From Climacteris rufus (lineage: Eukaryota; Chordata; Aves; Passeriformes; Climacteridae), in the NCBI GenBank assembly GCA_013398175.1, contig VZRZ01008555.1, positions 3,511,968 to 3,575,967 of the forward strand: a DNA stretch of 64,000 nucleotides. Direction: 5' to 3'. Below, piece by piece: positions 1 through 14,800 of this stretch; position 1 is the stretch's first letter; each line of letters opens with the position of its first letter. The notes beneath the pieces are model-generated. The model was not told where the DNA came from, ran no database searches, and saw only the letters and a list, made by a program, of their open reading frames with translations. The translations under genes and the position numbers were made by a program.

Positions 1-1759
1 CCTGCCCACTCTGGCATTTTATTCATCTGAGGGCTGGCCAAGCTGTAATTGCTGCAGCTTTCAGCAGCCGTGTCATCTAACCCCACTCACACAAAAGAGG
101 GCACTTCGTTCTTGTTACACAAGTCTGGGATTGCAGTTCTACAGGGGGAAGCTCAAGTCTGTACTCTTCCAGTAAGGTTTGGAATAAATTACAAAGTCTG
201 CCCTTTTCCTACATATCATGATTTATTGCCCAAGTTTACCTGGGAGGGAAAGACTAAGCAAAATCATTTAGGGAATTACAGTCCATCCCTTTTCCTTTGT
301 ACTATCATCCCTTCCCCTACACATTTCATTCCCTCCCTCCTCCAAAACAATACAAATATTTGGCCAAATTCTGCAAGTAGCAATATGAGGAGAGATGCTG
401 CTGCATTTGTTACTATGAAAATTCAAAAGCTGGTACTGCAGTTTCAAGACTTTTTTCATGTAAAACATAGATGCAATGAACAAGAGGCAGCTGGAATTTG
501 CCCAGCTTGATAAACATTTAATAAATTCTGCCTTTAATAAATTAAGCTATAATCTAGATACAAGGCCCAGATCCTGTTCCTGTAAGGAAAACTGACAACT
601 CTCTCAACAAGGTGCAAAAGAAAGGAAACATGAGAACAGTGTTAGCTGACAATGCAGTGCAAGCTCAGGCAGCAGCCAGAAGACAGCAAAGAAAGCAAAC
701 TCCTAAATGCACAGACAGAGCTGACAGCTGCATGTCAGTGCCCAACCAGCTGTACCAGGGAATGGCAGCACTTAGCAGCTAAAACCTTTCTGGAACAAAC
801 AAAGGATCAGCAAGAGATGCGTGGGCGAGGGGAAGAAATTACAAAACCAAAACACCGATTAAGAAGCACATGAGTTTATGTAGAGTCCTGCCACACAATA
901 CTTTGACAGCAATTCAAAGTGACTGCATGAAGAAAATGGAATTGATACAATTATTTTTTTAGAGTAATGCATGTCATTGGAAGCACAGAATCTGAACAGT
1001 TTTATTGTAGGAACGCTCGTTGTGCACTCTCAAAAGAATGAATAAAAACATGGAAGGTGGAAGATGTACATCAGAAGCCTTCAAGGACTAGTAATATATC
1101 CTTTTCTGTAATGTCATATCCTGTCTAGCCACAACACTAATAAGAGGTAAATATTTTCAAAAACCCACCAACATGGGAAACTAAGAGGTAGAGGTTGAGG
1201 AAGAAAACTCTTAGGTGATTTAGGGGGGAAAAGAAAAAAGCAGAATAACACATTGTTGCAAAAAACTTCAAAAATGAGGGAAAACAGTAACACTAAAAGC
1301 AGTCTAAGAACAACAGAAAGCAAATTATGATGTGGCAGCACACAAACTAACATTCTAGAGCAGGACAAATTCCTCTGTGTTACTAAATGTGTAGCTGGAA
1401 TACTGCAATGATGTCCATCAGTGGAAAAACACAACAGGAGAACACAGTGGAGAATTTCAATAGACTACCAAAGAACCATGTAATTTAGATGAGAAGACTT
1501 GCAAGAAAGAGTATCAAGAAATTGGCAATCTTTTCATAGGTCATTACTAAGGTGAATCCATTTCCTGCAGTAGATTTAGTTATTAAGAAGTCCACATGTC
1601 AGATTAACTATGAAAAGTTATCCGGGCTATTTTTGTAAAACAAGCTCATTTAAAAGCAGACTTTTTAAAAGTATGCAATAAATTTAAGAAAGACATTTCC
1701 AGCACATGCTTACATTTAAGTTCAGCCCTTAAGTTATTACATGGAATTGTTACAAGTCA
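1..1759. other. Downstream flank of YWHAQ, no gene recognised
   Basis: This is AT-rich non-coding sequence. The open frames here are short, low-complexity and do not resemble any protein I know. It may include the end of a longer YWHAQ 3' UTR, with a minus-strand AATAAA at 1006-1001. No repeat family was recognised. Confidence 0.6.
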
Positions 1760-1785
1760 ACAGTAGGTGGTTTATAAAATGTAAT

Positions 1786-1791
1786 TTTATT
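1786..1791 (-). terminator. Candidate distal poly(A) signal AATAAA of YWHAQ
   Basis: The plus strand reads TTTATT, so the minus strand has AATAAA about 1 kb past the stop codon, followed by a U/GU-containing stretch. It is a plausible cleavage signal, unproven. Confidence 0.45.
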
Positions 1792-2128
1792 TAATGTTAC
1801 TTTGCTGTTACAGAGGGCATAACATTTTCACAAGGCTTTTTTGGGACTACAATCAATGATTAGCAACACACAATAGTGGTCCAAACTCTCTAACAATCAC
1901 TGGACAAACTTGACACCTTCTCACATGTGCACAAACCTGCATGGAAAAGTACTAAATTTTATACTTGGACATGTGAACTTCAATTGGTTTTCCCATTCCA
2001 GTGTATTAAGAAATGACATGCACTTTAGTCTGCCAAAAAGCACTGCCTGTACTCCAGCAGTAACATGCTGCTTCTAATACATAGTAAAGTGAATACCAGA
2101 ACTACAAAGGCAGGAGTGTAAGTGAACT

Positions 2129-2134
2129 TTTATT
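2129..2134 (-). terminator. Candidate proximal poly(A) signal AATAAA of YWHAQ
   Basis: An AATAAA hexamer lies on the minus strand ~640 nt past the stop codon. It could give a shorter 3' UTR isoform. Confidence 0.35.
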
Positions 2135-2777
2135 GGGAAGGGATATCAACTTAAACAGCAGCAACTGAAGATTAAGAGAAGCCCCTGTTTTTGAACACAC
2201 AAGCTTCTGTATTACATGATACGGGGAGCAACTCAATTTGTGGTTTTCCAAACTTTAAATGCTCAACTTGATCTGGCCCACAACTTCCATATTCCTACTG
2301 AAACAAATACACAGTAGCATGTGAAAGTCAATTATGGAAAGGAAACCCTGCAGAATAAGAAGGGAATGTGGAGAATTAAACGCTACGTGGAACACTCTTT
2401 AGTTGCAATTAACTACATTTTCATATCTTACTGTAATACAAAACACAGTCAACTGGCAGGAACTGGTTCAGATTTGTTTTTAAATACCAGGTACACTTTA
2501 GTCCGCTACATAAGTGTTTGGAAGTTACTTATGTTTATATGAAATGAAGCTATTAATACTTTTCTACAGCAGTAACCGCACACCAGGAAGGCCAGGACAA
2601 ACACAAATCAAGGAATGGAGTTTTCCCAAAGCTGCAGTGTGAAAAGACTATAAATTGATTTCCATACACATGGATGGGTTTTCTTTGCTATAGGAAATCC
2701 AAGTGGAGCTATAAGGAATGGAGACGTGTAAAAAGGTTTCTTGAGAAGGAAAGGGAGAACGACGCCCCACGTGCAGT

Positions 2778-2837
2778 TTAGTTTTCTGCACCTTCTGCAG
2801 CATCACATTCTTCTCCTGCACTGTCTGATGTCCATAA
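2778..2837 (-). CDS. YWHAQ: YWHAQ terminal coding exon (coding part)
   Basis: This exon encodes residues 227-245, LWTSDSAGEECDAAEGAEN, then TAA at 2780-2778. This is the flexible acidic C-terminal tail that partly occludes the binding groove, and it is the segment most diagnostic of theta. Ser232 lies at the position phosphorylated by CK1-type kinases in this isoform. The acceptor is a pyrimidine tract ending TCTAG at 2838. The exon continues into the 3' UTR. Confidence 0.96.
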   Translation of the reverse strand, partial: LWTSDSAGEECDAAEGAEN

Positions 2838-5800
2838 CTAGAAAGAGAAGAAAAACAAGGTCAGCTTTCAGAAGAGCAGCCTGAATTCCTAAAAGGGACA
2901 ACTCCTGACTGCAAGGAGATGATAACTAACGAGACTGGAGTCCCAAAGCGCAGCCCTGGCTCCCAGTGCTTCTGGGAGAGGCAATTGGCAGGAGCTCCCC
3001 ATGCACAGGGCACAAGGAGCTGTGCCCTTGGGTGGAGAGGCAGAGCAGGGGGTTCTAAATGGCTCCAGCCCCTGAGCTTCACAGCGAGCTGAGACATCAG
3101 TGCTGGCCCATCCCAAAGCCTCCACAGCAGCTTCCCTTTCTAACGCAGGGGTCTGAGCCCTGGAAGTGCAGACTGCCATTTGGGTTACTGAAGATAACCA
3201 CTTCATACTGCTAACAACAGATGTTTCTACTGGAGGAGTACTGCAAAATAATAAATGTTGCTGTAATTTTAAATAGTCACTATTCAGAGAGGATATTCTC
3301 TGCAAAGTTACCATAGTTGCGTATTTTAATAGAACTTAGTGGTTCCACAAGGCACTTTTCTTAAATTGGTAATCATGGTAACAACATACTCAAACAAACT
3401 GATTTTATTCTTAATACATTGAAATTTCAGTGTTTTAAAATGAAAATCAGGACAACAAATAAAGCAAACTGCATTGGATGTACAACAGGAGAAACTCTTG
3501 TTTTGAGGTAGTCATCAGAACAGTTTGAGTCAGAATCCCTGACAAATCACAGATTACTGTGTTTTAACTCCCTGCCCTGTCTAGGACATTAGGTTACCTG
3601 AATGTCCCTTCTCCCCTCCACCATAAGGCCATCAAACCAGGAACAATGTGAGCTAAAAAGGCTGTTATTCCAGATTACTCAGCATGAAGTTTCTGCCATC
3701 CACTTACAGAATATTCAAACTAAGTTATGACAAGGTATTGTGCATAAACAGCCTGAGTCAGTGCTGTACTTTGTGCTAGAGCAAAATAAAGGGTTTGTTT
3801 CATCACAAACTCAGTCTAAGCAAACACATGATCACAGAAGCAGGTAGCACATAAAAAGGCCACTTACTGTTAGGTTGTCTCTAAGCAACTGCATGATGAG
3901 AGTACTGTCTTTGTATGAGTCTTCGTTCAGTGTATCGAGTTCTGCAATAGCCTCATCGAACGCCTGGAATAATGAAACCATCTTTAGCCTTTCTATTAAC
4001 TGATCAGTAAGCAAGCAGAAGCTAAACCTGTCAGGAAAGGTAGCTTTTAAAAAAAGCAACATTAGAAGCTACTGACCTGAATTGTTCTATTTGAAACTAA
4101 ACCATAGAAAAGGAACAATAAAAGCTCGTCATGTTGCTTCAAATTTAAGTTACATTGTAAATACAGCCTGCCTGTACCCCTTCAGCCCCACTGACAATAT
4201 GAGCTTGGAAACCAGAAACTTTAAAAAGGGTAATTTCCTTCATAAACTCTAGGAAATAATAATTGATACTGTTTTAAGCATGAATTCTCTTCTACTTTCC
4301 CTACAGGCATACAGGAGAAAAAAAGTAACTTACTGTCTTTGCCAGTGTGCAGGCAAGCTCAGGATTGTTGAGAATCTCATAATAAAATACAGAGAAGTTA
4401 AGAGCTAGACCCAAGCGAATTGGATGTGTTGGCTGCATCTCCTTCTTGCTGATATCAAATGCCTCCTGATAAGCTCCCTGTGAGTTTTCTATTGTTTCTG
4501 TAAAAGAGTGACAAACATTAAGTGTTTTTGGGGTTTAATTAATTTTTAAAGACATTACAAATTAACGTACTCCATTAGTAGGAGATGAACAGTGCTCTAT
4601 GTAAGCCTGTTCTTAGGGAAACACTGCACTTTAATCGAGGTAATGATTTTACACCCATTTTAAGTACAAATGCCACACTGACAAAACACAGGGAGCAAAT
4701 TAAGCTACTGCAGAGCAAAGGTATTCAAGAGACAACATGAACACACAGAACCTGGTAAATACAAGCATCCAAGATTACTGTATTGCTTCAATGGCCTTTG
4801 ATACTTCAGGTGAGGTAAAAAAAAGCATTTGTGCATTACTTTTTCTACAGAACTCCTACTTCACTCCTTCACAGGACGGACAAGTTCATGTGAGTTGGGT
4901 GTGAAGAGTAAAGAAGGCTACTGTGTGTGAGGCCCAACTTCTTGAGGAAGTTTGGAAGGCATGAATAGCATGTTCCTGAAAAACTGAAAGCTTGCCTCCA
5001 AAAACTGCATGTAGACAGCTAAAGGTAACAACCCCCCAATGCTGTGCTCAAAATAAGTGGGATAAATACCACAGAAAAAAGCAGCTACCAGGTCAGAGAA
5101 TACTTTAGCAGTGCTACCTTTAGCCTACTCCAGATTCACTTCTCATAGACAACCAAAGGGCCAACAGCTGCCCTAAACATGCTGCAGAATGAAAGGAGGC
5201 TGCAGGAAAAGAAAGGTCGTTGTCAGAGCTCAAAATACAGCTCTCTGAGGGAGCTAATACTGCAACTGCTCTAGCAAATGCTGGTGAAAGAGAGCTCGGT
5301 CAGTAAAATCTAGTAAGTATTAAAGAGTTGAGACAGATTTGGGTTTCGCAGTATTTACTCTCTAATGAGTGCTAAAGGAGTATTCATTTGTTGAAAACAG
5401 GTGCAAGAAGGCAAAAACCTAGCAAACCCAGGAAATAAATTAGCTTTTAAGTACATAAAATATATTTAAAGCTGAGAAAATAAACAGATGCTCAGAGGTG
5501 GAACATAAGTAAAGCTTAAAAGTAAAACTTCTTGAAGTTTGCAAGAAGTCAAGTACAAAAACACCTGCATGGTCATACACAAGCTGTAACTCCCCAGCTA
5601 AACCCCAGTAGGATCTGCTAACAAGGTGATATCAATCAATCTCCCCCCCACTGTCAGCACCCATATCAGCATGTGTGGCATTTAAATGCAGACATTTTAG
5701 CCAAAAAGAGCTGGTGTTTCTGTGCTGGGACAAGCCCAGATTTGCAACCATTGCTTGAGACAAAGTATGAATCAGATGATCTTTGTGAAAGCCAAACACA

Positions 5801-8800
5801 AGCTTTTTCTGCTACCTTGAACTTTCTGTCCCTATTTGAATCAGGTTCAGAATTTCTGAATGCAACTCATTAATGCAAAGACTTTTACTCCATTTTGTGT
5901 ATCTTCATCTTTCTACTTAAATGCTCCTACAATACAAGGAGACTAACAAAGCCTTTACTGCAGTGACAGCCAGCCCTGCCCTCCCACTTTGCAATGCCAT
6001 TGGTTCCAGGGACCAACACTGCCCCATCCTGCCATGCCCAACCCACTGCTCCAGCAGCCCCTCTCCTTTGTGTCACAGCACCCCTGCACAGCTCATGTGA
6101 GTTTGTTATATAGAAATCTATCACCAGCTTATGCCATACCAAGAGTTTTTAACATCACAGCAGTATCTGGGCATCTTGCAAGGCAGTTCTAACAATTAAT
6201 TCAATACATCCTCTCAACAGAGAGTTAAAATCCTCCCCAGAAGAGGTTCCTGAGGTACTTACAACCACACGTTCTAACTCCTAGGAAAGGTCTACATTCT
6301 CAGAATGCCCAGTATCAAGTGGCAGTTTCCAGGGCAAACTGGAAAAAAAGGGGCAAACTAAAATTTCAGGAACAGTGCTATTCCCAGTAAATTAATCATT
6401 TTAGAATACAGTGCTCACTTTTTGGCTAGTGTATCAACCTAGTAATTTGATTGCTTCTTTATAAATTCAGGTGACCACAATGAAGTCTGCTGCACAACGA
6501 AATGGTTAAAATCTACAGATCAACGGGACTCTACCACGGAGTATAAAATGTTACAGAGATCTGTTTACTCTCCCCCACCAACTTTATTTTAGTAAAGAAT
6601 TGCAAACTAACAACGTTAAATATGTTAGCATCCCTTCACCCACATTGTTTTCCAGAAGCTTTGAATAAGCATTATGGAGCAACTATTCAGAAACCGAGGG
6701 TAGCTGACAGGAACACCAGCTAAAATTCCCTGGCATACTATGCTTAAGGTCTGTTCTGAGTTCTACTCTTTCTGTGTGAACGCTGCAGATTTCCAGCTGA
6801 AGTGACTGTGGAGTCTGTGTATTTCACCTGCCTCCCCTCACCCACGGCCCAGAGCTGTGCAGGAGCCCAGGCCACCCGGTACTTACGTTTCCTGTCATCC
6901 CCACAGGCAACCTCAGCAAGGTATCGGAAGTAATCTCCCTTCATCTTCAGGTAGAATACCTTGCTCTCTGGGTTAGTTGCATTAGCTATTAAATATTTGT
7001 CCAACAGCTCCTGAAACAACAACAAAACAGACATTGACATATTGCAAACACTACTGCAACTGAGCCCAATCTACTTCTCTCCAGGAAGTTTGGATGGACT
7101 CAAATGTTTGCTACGAGGCAAAAAGGAATTTTAAGGGCATTTGAGACAGATGCACACTTATTTCAATGAACTGTGAAGGCACAAAACTAGAGACTACATT
7201 CAGACTAAAGTCAACCATCCAACCAGACTGCAGGAAACCTGAAAAGAAAAGGTTTGCTGGGGTACAGTTTCAGGATATGCACTCCTCATTTCAAAAACAC
7301 TGCAAATGAGTAAGCTTTTACTGGAAAAGCAATGCACTGTGCAGAAAGTGTCAAAGCTATTTATTTTGCATCAATTGTGTTTATTAGGCTTGTGATAAGG
7401 AATCTCCAGCCCAGCTACCACAGGGAGTCAAGGATTCAAACCCATCCAGTCAGCAAACTGCACCAGCCCTTTGCAAGGCTCTAAAGTAACACCAGCTCCA
7501 GCATAGCAGGGAGACATCCTTCATATCCATCCTCTCTGCCATTCCCAGAACAGAAAGAGCTATACAGTGCTCTCCAGAACACCCTGAGCTGCTTCAGACA
7601 TCACTCCCTTTGTTCACAGATCCCCTCCCTGACAACCAGAAGGACAAGGAGAGGTCTGCAAGCCTCCAGCAAGAGAAGATAAGTCAGTCTCTCTCCAAGG
7701 CTGCAAGTCACCCTAAGACAGAGGTGAAGAAAGAAGAGAAGAGGTACAGGACTTCCCCCAGGGAACTGACAAGCAGGAGAGCAACTCCTGCCTGACCTTG
7801 TCCCCAAACCCCAGAGATTTTGCCCAACTCATTACCACAACCACCCATGTTCTCCAGAATTGATAAGAGACGCAAATGAGTTCCAGTGGACTCAGAGAAA
7901 CCCCACAACACTCAGAGCAGCTTCACACTAGGAGTTTAAGTGATAAAGATCTGCATTTACTTATTTGGAAAGTAAACAGGTCATAAAAGGAGCAGAAAGT
8001 TTCCACACAGCTTGCAGCTGGCTAGTTAACATTTTTGTTACAGGAACATGTATCCAAATTCATGAAGCAGCTACAAAAGAAATATTCAAGGAACTGTCAG
8101 CTTTCAGCACAAAATCCTTAACACTTTAATTGGCTACTAGAGCACTATCATCAAAATGAGCTGATTTCAGACACAAACCTACACCCTATGCACATCACCA
8201 CACCATTATTATTTGCTTTAGTGACCTATGGCAGCAGAGCAGTCCAGCTGAAAGCATTTGCTCATTTCAAGTCCGTTTGAGGGGCTGGTAACTATTTTAA
8301 ACTGACATTTGTCAGTAGGGCACTTCCAACTGGGTGGAAAAAAAGCATTTTTGCATCCACACAGTGTGTGTCCATCCCATGGATGCAACACTGCACACAG
8401 TGCCCAGACAAGCTCCCTTAGAGACCCCCACCAAGGCAGTAAGGGAAGTAAAGTCACACCTGCCTTGCTACCATTCTAGAGAAAACAGCAGGAAGGTGAT
8501 ACCCAGCCTGACATACCCTTGGCACCTACCAAATCTGAGACATTTTTAGGAGTTTCTGTAAGGCTATAAAACCACTGCCTAAGTGAGGAATCAGTGCAAC
8601 AGTTTAACACAGCCAAGTATGCACGGGCTTCAGCAAACATATAGAACTGTACAGCTCACTGATGTTATGGAAAAAGCAGCAAAACCTTAGGGATGTTTCA
8701 AAACAAGAGTTGAGAGGTAGTAGGCAGATGGAGAATACAACCCCATATTAATACTGTCACTGTGCATGAGTCACTGCATATTAGAAGGAGTTATTCCCAC

Positions 8801-11800
8801 ACTACATGTTTCTGCAATGAAAAAACTTCACCTCTCATCTCCATGTTTTCCTGCTTTTCTCCTATGACAATGTCCATGTCAGCCACAAAAACACAACACT
8901 CTGCAAACCAGTTTCAGTCTCAGAGACAAAGTGGTAACCTCCAGTCTAACATTTCAGTTTGATTCTGCAAGAAACTGCCCAGAACCATGAAATGTGACAC
9001 AAGATACACCCATAGTTTAGAAAGGTCCCACAAACCCGTTGTGTTTGAAGAGAACCACCAGCCTCTAAGAGCCACCCTACCTTTGGCACTGCATTAGGCA
9101 GCAGAGATGTGATTTCTCCATGTGCTCAGATTAGCTGTGAAAAACCATGCCACAGTCTAAGGGCACTGAGACAAGCAGGAAAGATACTGTATGGCTTTTT
9201 AAACCAGGTATTTGACAAAGCTGTACCTTTGATTAATCTTTTAAATGCTGAAATAAAACTTTTCAAGATGTTACAACTCTCTCAACAAGGGAACAAACAG
9301 GCATTTTTGTTTCATGCTTTCCAAAACACAGAAATTTACTGTAAACTTAGCAGACAAAATATTACCCATTTTATTACAAAACTCTGTCTTTGGAGGTAGC
9401 TCTAGCACTAGAGCTGACCTGGCTTGGTTATGACTTAAAAATACTAAACCCCTGGAATCCAGTGAACACTAAAGAATGTTTACAGGAAAGCTTTAGCATG
9501 TCCAATTTAAGCTGACTCTGAAAGCTACATTCCCCAGAGCATTAGTGCCTACTTTTTCTTCCCCCCAGATGGGGTAGACCACACACTCCTTCCAGGAATA
9601 CAAAGGATTTTGCCATGATCACAGCCCTACCACAACTTCTGAGAAATTTAGAGAAAAAAAATGGATGCTGAGAATGAACTGTAGTTTGTCAGACAGCAGA
9701 GTGAGTTATTTCCTAGGCACATCTCAGGTGGAGGAGCTCAGTAGCCCGGCTGCTTCCACTGCCAGTTCATCTTGAGGGCCTCCTAATCCTTGCACAACAA
9801 GGAAGAGACCTGTGCCTCTTCCTTCAGCTGGGGTGGAACATCCTCATTCTGGACTTCACATATCCAGTTTTAGTTTTTTAATAGCCTTAAATGGAACAGG
9901 AGCTCATTTATGAATCCAACAGGTTAGAACAGCATCCAAACAGACTTTGAGAGAAGCTTGTTATTTATCAGGCCAGATGTTAATCTTTCAAATGAATAAT
10001 GTATTTATTTGGTGTACTGCATGAGCCATTCACCTCAGATATCATCATTTCTTGGAAAGCATCCTGCCCTCCCTCTAACAGACAAAATGTTGGTGGGTAG
10101 TGAGAGCACACAGCACTATAAGCCCCATGATTTACTTTACACTGCTGTGAGTCAGTAATAGCCAGGAAAACTCACTATTTCCTACATCTGTTCCCTTCTC
10201 TTTCCCCACTTGGACTTTTCTACTTTTACATCAGACAGCAATCAGAATCCTGATTTTAAACATCAGTTGATATTAAGTGAAATGAATACAGGCACACAAA
10301 ACAATGAAGCAGACCACAGCCAACCTCAAATTTCTTGTGGTACTTTTACCGAGGGAAAGACAAGGTAATTTTACCGAGGGCAAGACTGCCCCGGGGATGA
10401 TTCTGGGCTGAAGTCAGTCAATACAGTAGACTGCCATCACATTCACATACAGTGAACGTGCCCATCCCTTTTATGTATCAAAATACAGCTGCCACCATCA
10501 CTTAAGAACTGCAGCTGTTGCCATCACCTTCTAAACCAAGCCCTGAACAACCAGCAATTACGTGCTCCCCAACAAGAAACGCCTCAGAAGCTGCCATGAA
10601 AGCCACACGATGTCTGAGCCCCTGGCCTGCCCTGATGGGGGGCGACTCAACTCTCAGAACCAGGAGCACTTTGCAGGAATCACAAAGGCCAGACCCTTTG
10701 TGTCCCACTGCAGCTGCATTACAACAGGGTTGCAGTGTGACAGGCTGTGGTTGGTAGCTGCTGCTTCCTCCACACTGATGTATTCTGCTCAAGTGGCCTG
10801 CTGGTCCTCCTAGAGCATGACAGGATTTCCCACCCCACTTCTCCTAAGTGTTGCTCATCCATCTCAATTTATTTCTACCTTCACAGTCTGCTAACACTCC
10901 TGTCATCCTAACGGCATCATACTCTCATATATGATATTCTTTTCCCCTCCTACAGAAGCAAGCTTATTTATCTATCACAGAGACACCAGCAACAAAGGGC
11001 TACCGCTCCCTGGCAAGGTGTGCAGCTGCCTGAAGGAGGCAGGGGGAGCAGGCAGGGAGCCTGCAGCAATCTGCTTCTTCCCCCTGAAAGCTGAACTCTT
11101 TTTTCCTTTTTCTCTCCATTGGCAGACTTATTCCTCTACACGCCAAATGAAAGTTACATTTCAATTGCCTTTTTGGATCCTTCTCCAGCTTTACTCTCCT
11201 TCTTTCCCAACCCAGTACCTTCCCTCTCTCAGTCCCTTTTTCCCTCTGTTTAAGCAGCCTCAAGGGTTGAACACGTGGTGCTCATTGACCACTGCAATTA
11301 AGCTGGGCCAGAAACACTAAGTCAATACATCTGCTCTCATCACTTGCCCATTATTTCAGCTTTATGAAAAGCAAGCCCTGAAGGAATGTCAGCCATATCT
11401 TTACTTGAAGTGTCTGACACAGACAAAGCAGCTCCCTGAAGACAGAGCTCCTTAATAACTATTTGTGGTGTGTGCATCCAGCCAGCCTCTCCTTACAACA
11501 CACTACACACCTCCCCTGCAATTCCTGTTCCAGTCCCACTCCACATATGCTTGCTGTTACCTGTTTTCAGGGCAGCACCTTCTTTAAAATGCTGACATCA
11601 AAACAGAAAGTCCCACCACCCTCTCCCCATCTAAGCCTATTTTAAAAGGCAAGACTGATCGAGACATTAAGGTCAATCACAGTGTACACTAAATATTTTC
11701 TATACAATTTAGCTACAGGTTGAAGTGACAAAAAAATACCACTGCTATCTGAGCTGTGCTGTTCTCCTCCCACATATCCAGCTACAAAAAAATCTCAACA

Positions 11801-14800
11801 GGAAAAGATGAATTTGGAAAAAAATCTTGAATACCAAACTGACCTTTTATGTTCCTTCAGCATTTGTGCCATTCAAATTGGACTTCAGTAGAAGAACCAA
11901 TATTCCAATATTGCTAGCTAGTGGGTATATTCTTCACACTTAACCATTCAGTATCAGAGAAGGAACATGAACCAGGTCAGCTCCAGGGATTATCTACTCA
12001 TCACAAGTAGTTTGAGGCCAATTTTCAAAGTAAACTAAAGACACCATGTGCCTAGGTACTGACAGAAGTTCTCAATCTGGTAAACTCAAGTAACCCAAAA
12101 TATTTACAATGTCACCATCACTCAGATGTCAACACCTACGACACGATGGGTCACATCACCAGCACAAAGTTATTTAATGTTATGCTATTAAAAGACTGAT
12201 CTACATTGTCATTTGCATTTCTCACTAAATACAGTTTATGATTAAGTTTCCTCCACCAGGAGGAAAAAAGTCAATGTAAAAGCAACCATCAGAAGCAGCA
12301 ATGCTTTCCAAAAGTTTGCCCCTTAAGTATAAGCTGGTTAAGCTGCTGCATGGTATTTAGCAAGGAGGAGTGTGTCAATGCTCTAAATGGCTGGCACAGA
12401 GTTTTTTGAAGTCCACGTTAGAGAAAGCTTGATTTTCAAATCAGATTGTTTCAGCAGTATCCCTGAACCTAAGCCCCATACATCTCACCTCAAGTTGTTT
12501 GAAATACCTTATTTCAGCACCATCTTCATCCTTTGGGCATGTAATTTTAAATGCTATTTTTAAAAGTGAACATCTTAACAGTTTGTAGGAAGTGGTATTT
12601 GCAGGTTTTAGTAATTTCAAACAAGGTCCTTCACCTGACTTGAACTCTTATGACATGAAAAGCATCTAGAGAAAGAACTTAACCCCATAATAGTAATTTT
12701 TTTTAACAGAAGAAGAAACTAATAAATATCAATGCATATAATATTAAAAAAATTATATTCCTCCTCACTTTATAGTGGAAGAAGTTAAATTACATGGAAA
12801 AAAAAAGAAAAAAAACTGGTTGAACTTCTGCTCAGCAGCTCTTAGCTGACCAAGTGTTCTCAGACCTGCCAGCAGAGGAGGTGCCATCATTCCACAGGTT
12901 TTACAGGAACTAGACTGAGTTTTATTGTTGTTTCCTAGATGCTCCTTCCTTTTCTCAACCGACACTGAATGTTCCCTATTTGGAGCTTTTAAGTGCTTTT
13001 GTTTTTTTTGTTTTGTTTATGAAGGAGCACTGAAGCTGCCACCAGGACAGCTGTTACCTGGGTGACAGCAAGTAACCCATTACTCCATGTTGTACCACAC
13101 ACTAATTGGCCACACCCCACAGAACCAAAAAGTCACATGTAAGTCAAGAAACCGTTTCGAAATAAACCTATTTTGAGACAAGATTCCTTAAAAATAATGC
13201 ACAAGCACAGAGTGCATGTCAACACCACTTTTTTTAGCAAGTTAACTCACCACCCTGAATATGGATTCAGCATCAGAGTCCCATCTAGAGGAGCAGCTTG
13301 CAACCCACAGGAACACTATGTGAAGTGTGTGAGGCTACACAAACTCAGCCAGGACTGCAGTATGCAAAATACTTGAGAAACTTTTTCAGTCTTGAGTATT
13401 TTTGAGGGTCCATCCAGACCTAACATTAGAAAAAAGAACTAGAAGCAGCATAAAAGAAATGGTTCCCACCCTAACTGCAGTCAAAAAGCAAATCCAAAAG
13501 TTGGTGAGGCAGCTGAGACCAACATAATCACTTAATATAACTTAAATATGAATTGAAACACACCAAGTATTCCGAAGTGTCTGACAGCAGAGATGATTGC
13601 TGTGGGCTCAGGCCTTTCAATAGGGCTTTGCTCACAAATGACTGCCTGTTTTAATCGTCTAGCAAAGTGGTATTTAAGACTTCTCCACTATTTCAAGTAC
13701 AATCAGTCATTCCAAAGTCCACAGTATGACTCACTGCAACCTAGGTGTGTTTTAACGTTCAGCAGTTGTTTTCTTGACAGGAAAGGGAGAGTCCCCTGCT
13801 GCAACAGTAAGATCACTTTCCTTTCAACAGTGTAGTTCATCGAAGTAAGTTCTTCATCCTTCAGGATTCACGCTCTGTGCATCAGCTCCTTTTGGGAGAA
13901 CACTAAGTAATTTTCATACAGACCTCTTCAGACTAACAGTGTTTCAGTTTATGTATTGAGGAAAATATGTGTGCACCTTTCCAGCAATGGCATGGCCTTA
14001 AGATGACCTCACAAAGCACTGCTGAAAGCAGAGACAAATGTACCTGACATGGAAATGGAGAGGGTGACCTAATTCGTCTTTTCCATGTGGTTCCATGTCT
14101 TTGTCTACACAGTTTTAGAAACTGGCAGTCAATACTCAGGATTGGCCCCGAATGAAGTATCTGGAATCTCACTTAACAAATCCACTGGAAGCCTGAGCTG
14201 CAGCACGTCTGCCCACACTATTCCCACCTGGGGTTGAGATTAATTTAATGCAGAATTTACACTCACTGCTTCTCCTCCTCCTAAAACAAGTTAGAAAGTT
14301 CTGTGGTCCCCAGGGAACTATGTAACTCAGGAACTAGAAGTGTATGGAAATGCAAGTTCTCCTTTCTGTAGCTTTTCAGACAAAATGAACAATCCAGTGA
14401 AAGTCAAAGAATTATTTACATTTTTATGGAAGAGCCTAAAGTATTCCAGTTTCCCCCCGTCAAATGTAGAAATGAATCTTTATAAAAAGTAAGTAATTCC
14501 TCTTTACAATGATTATAAATTTTTGATGAATTAATGGCTACACAACACAGCCAAAAGCTTTCAGGAAAATTTTCTTGGTATCTGACAGATTTATCTCAAA
14601 TTGACTCTAACATTCTTCCATGACTGCATTTTACATATTTCTAATTCCTCAAAATACTTCCAAGTGTTCTCCTTCTCCTCTTAGTAAACATGCACTATAG
14701 ACACCAAATTCTTCCCTTCAGCATCCTGGGCATCTAAAAGCTTCTTTCAGCATCCATTTGTGACCTTCCATAACATGACAGAATCAAACAAAAGAATTCT

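Larger units (their letters stand above)
1760..2777 (-). other. YWHAQ: YWHAQ 3' UTR (approximate extent)
   Basis: AT-rich sequence follows the stop codon on the minus strand. AATAAA hexamers on that strand lie at 2134-2129 and 1791-1786. A further one at 1006-1001 is possible if the UTR is longer. I placed the end shortly after the 1786 signal because this gives a ~1-kb UTR and a U/GU-rich stretch follows, but no sequence feature proves which signal is used. There is no other open frame of note. Confidence 0.55.
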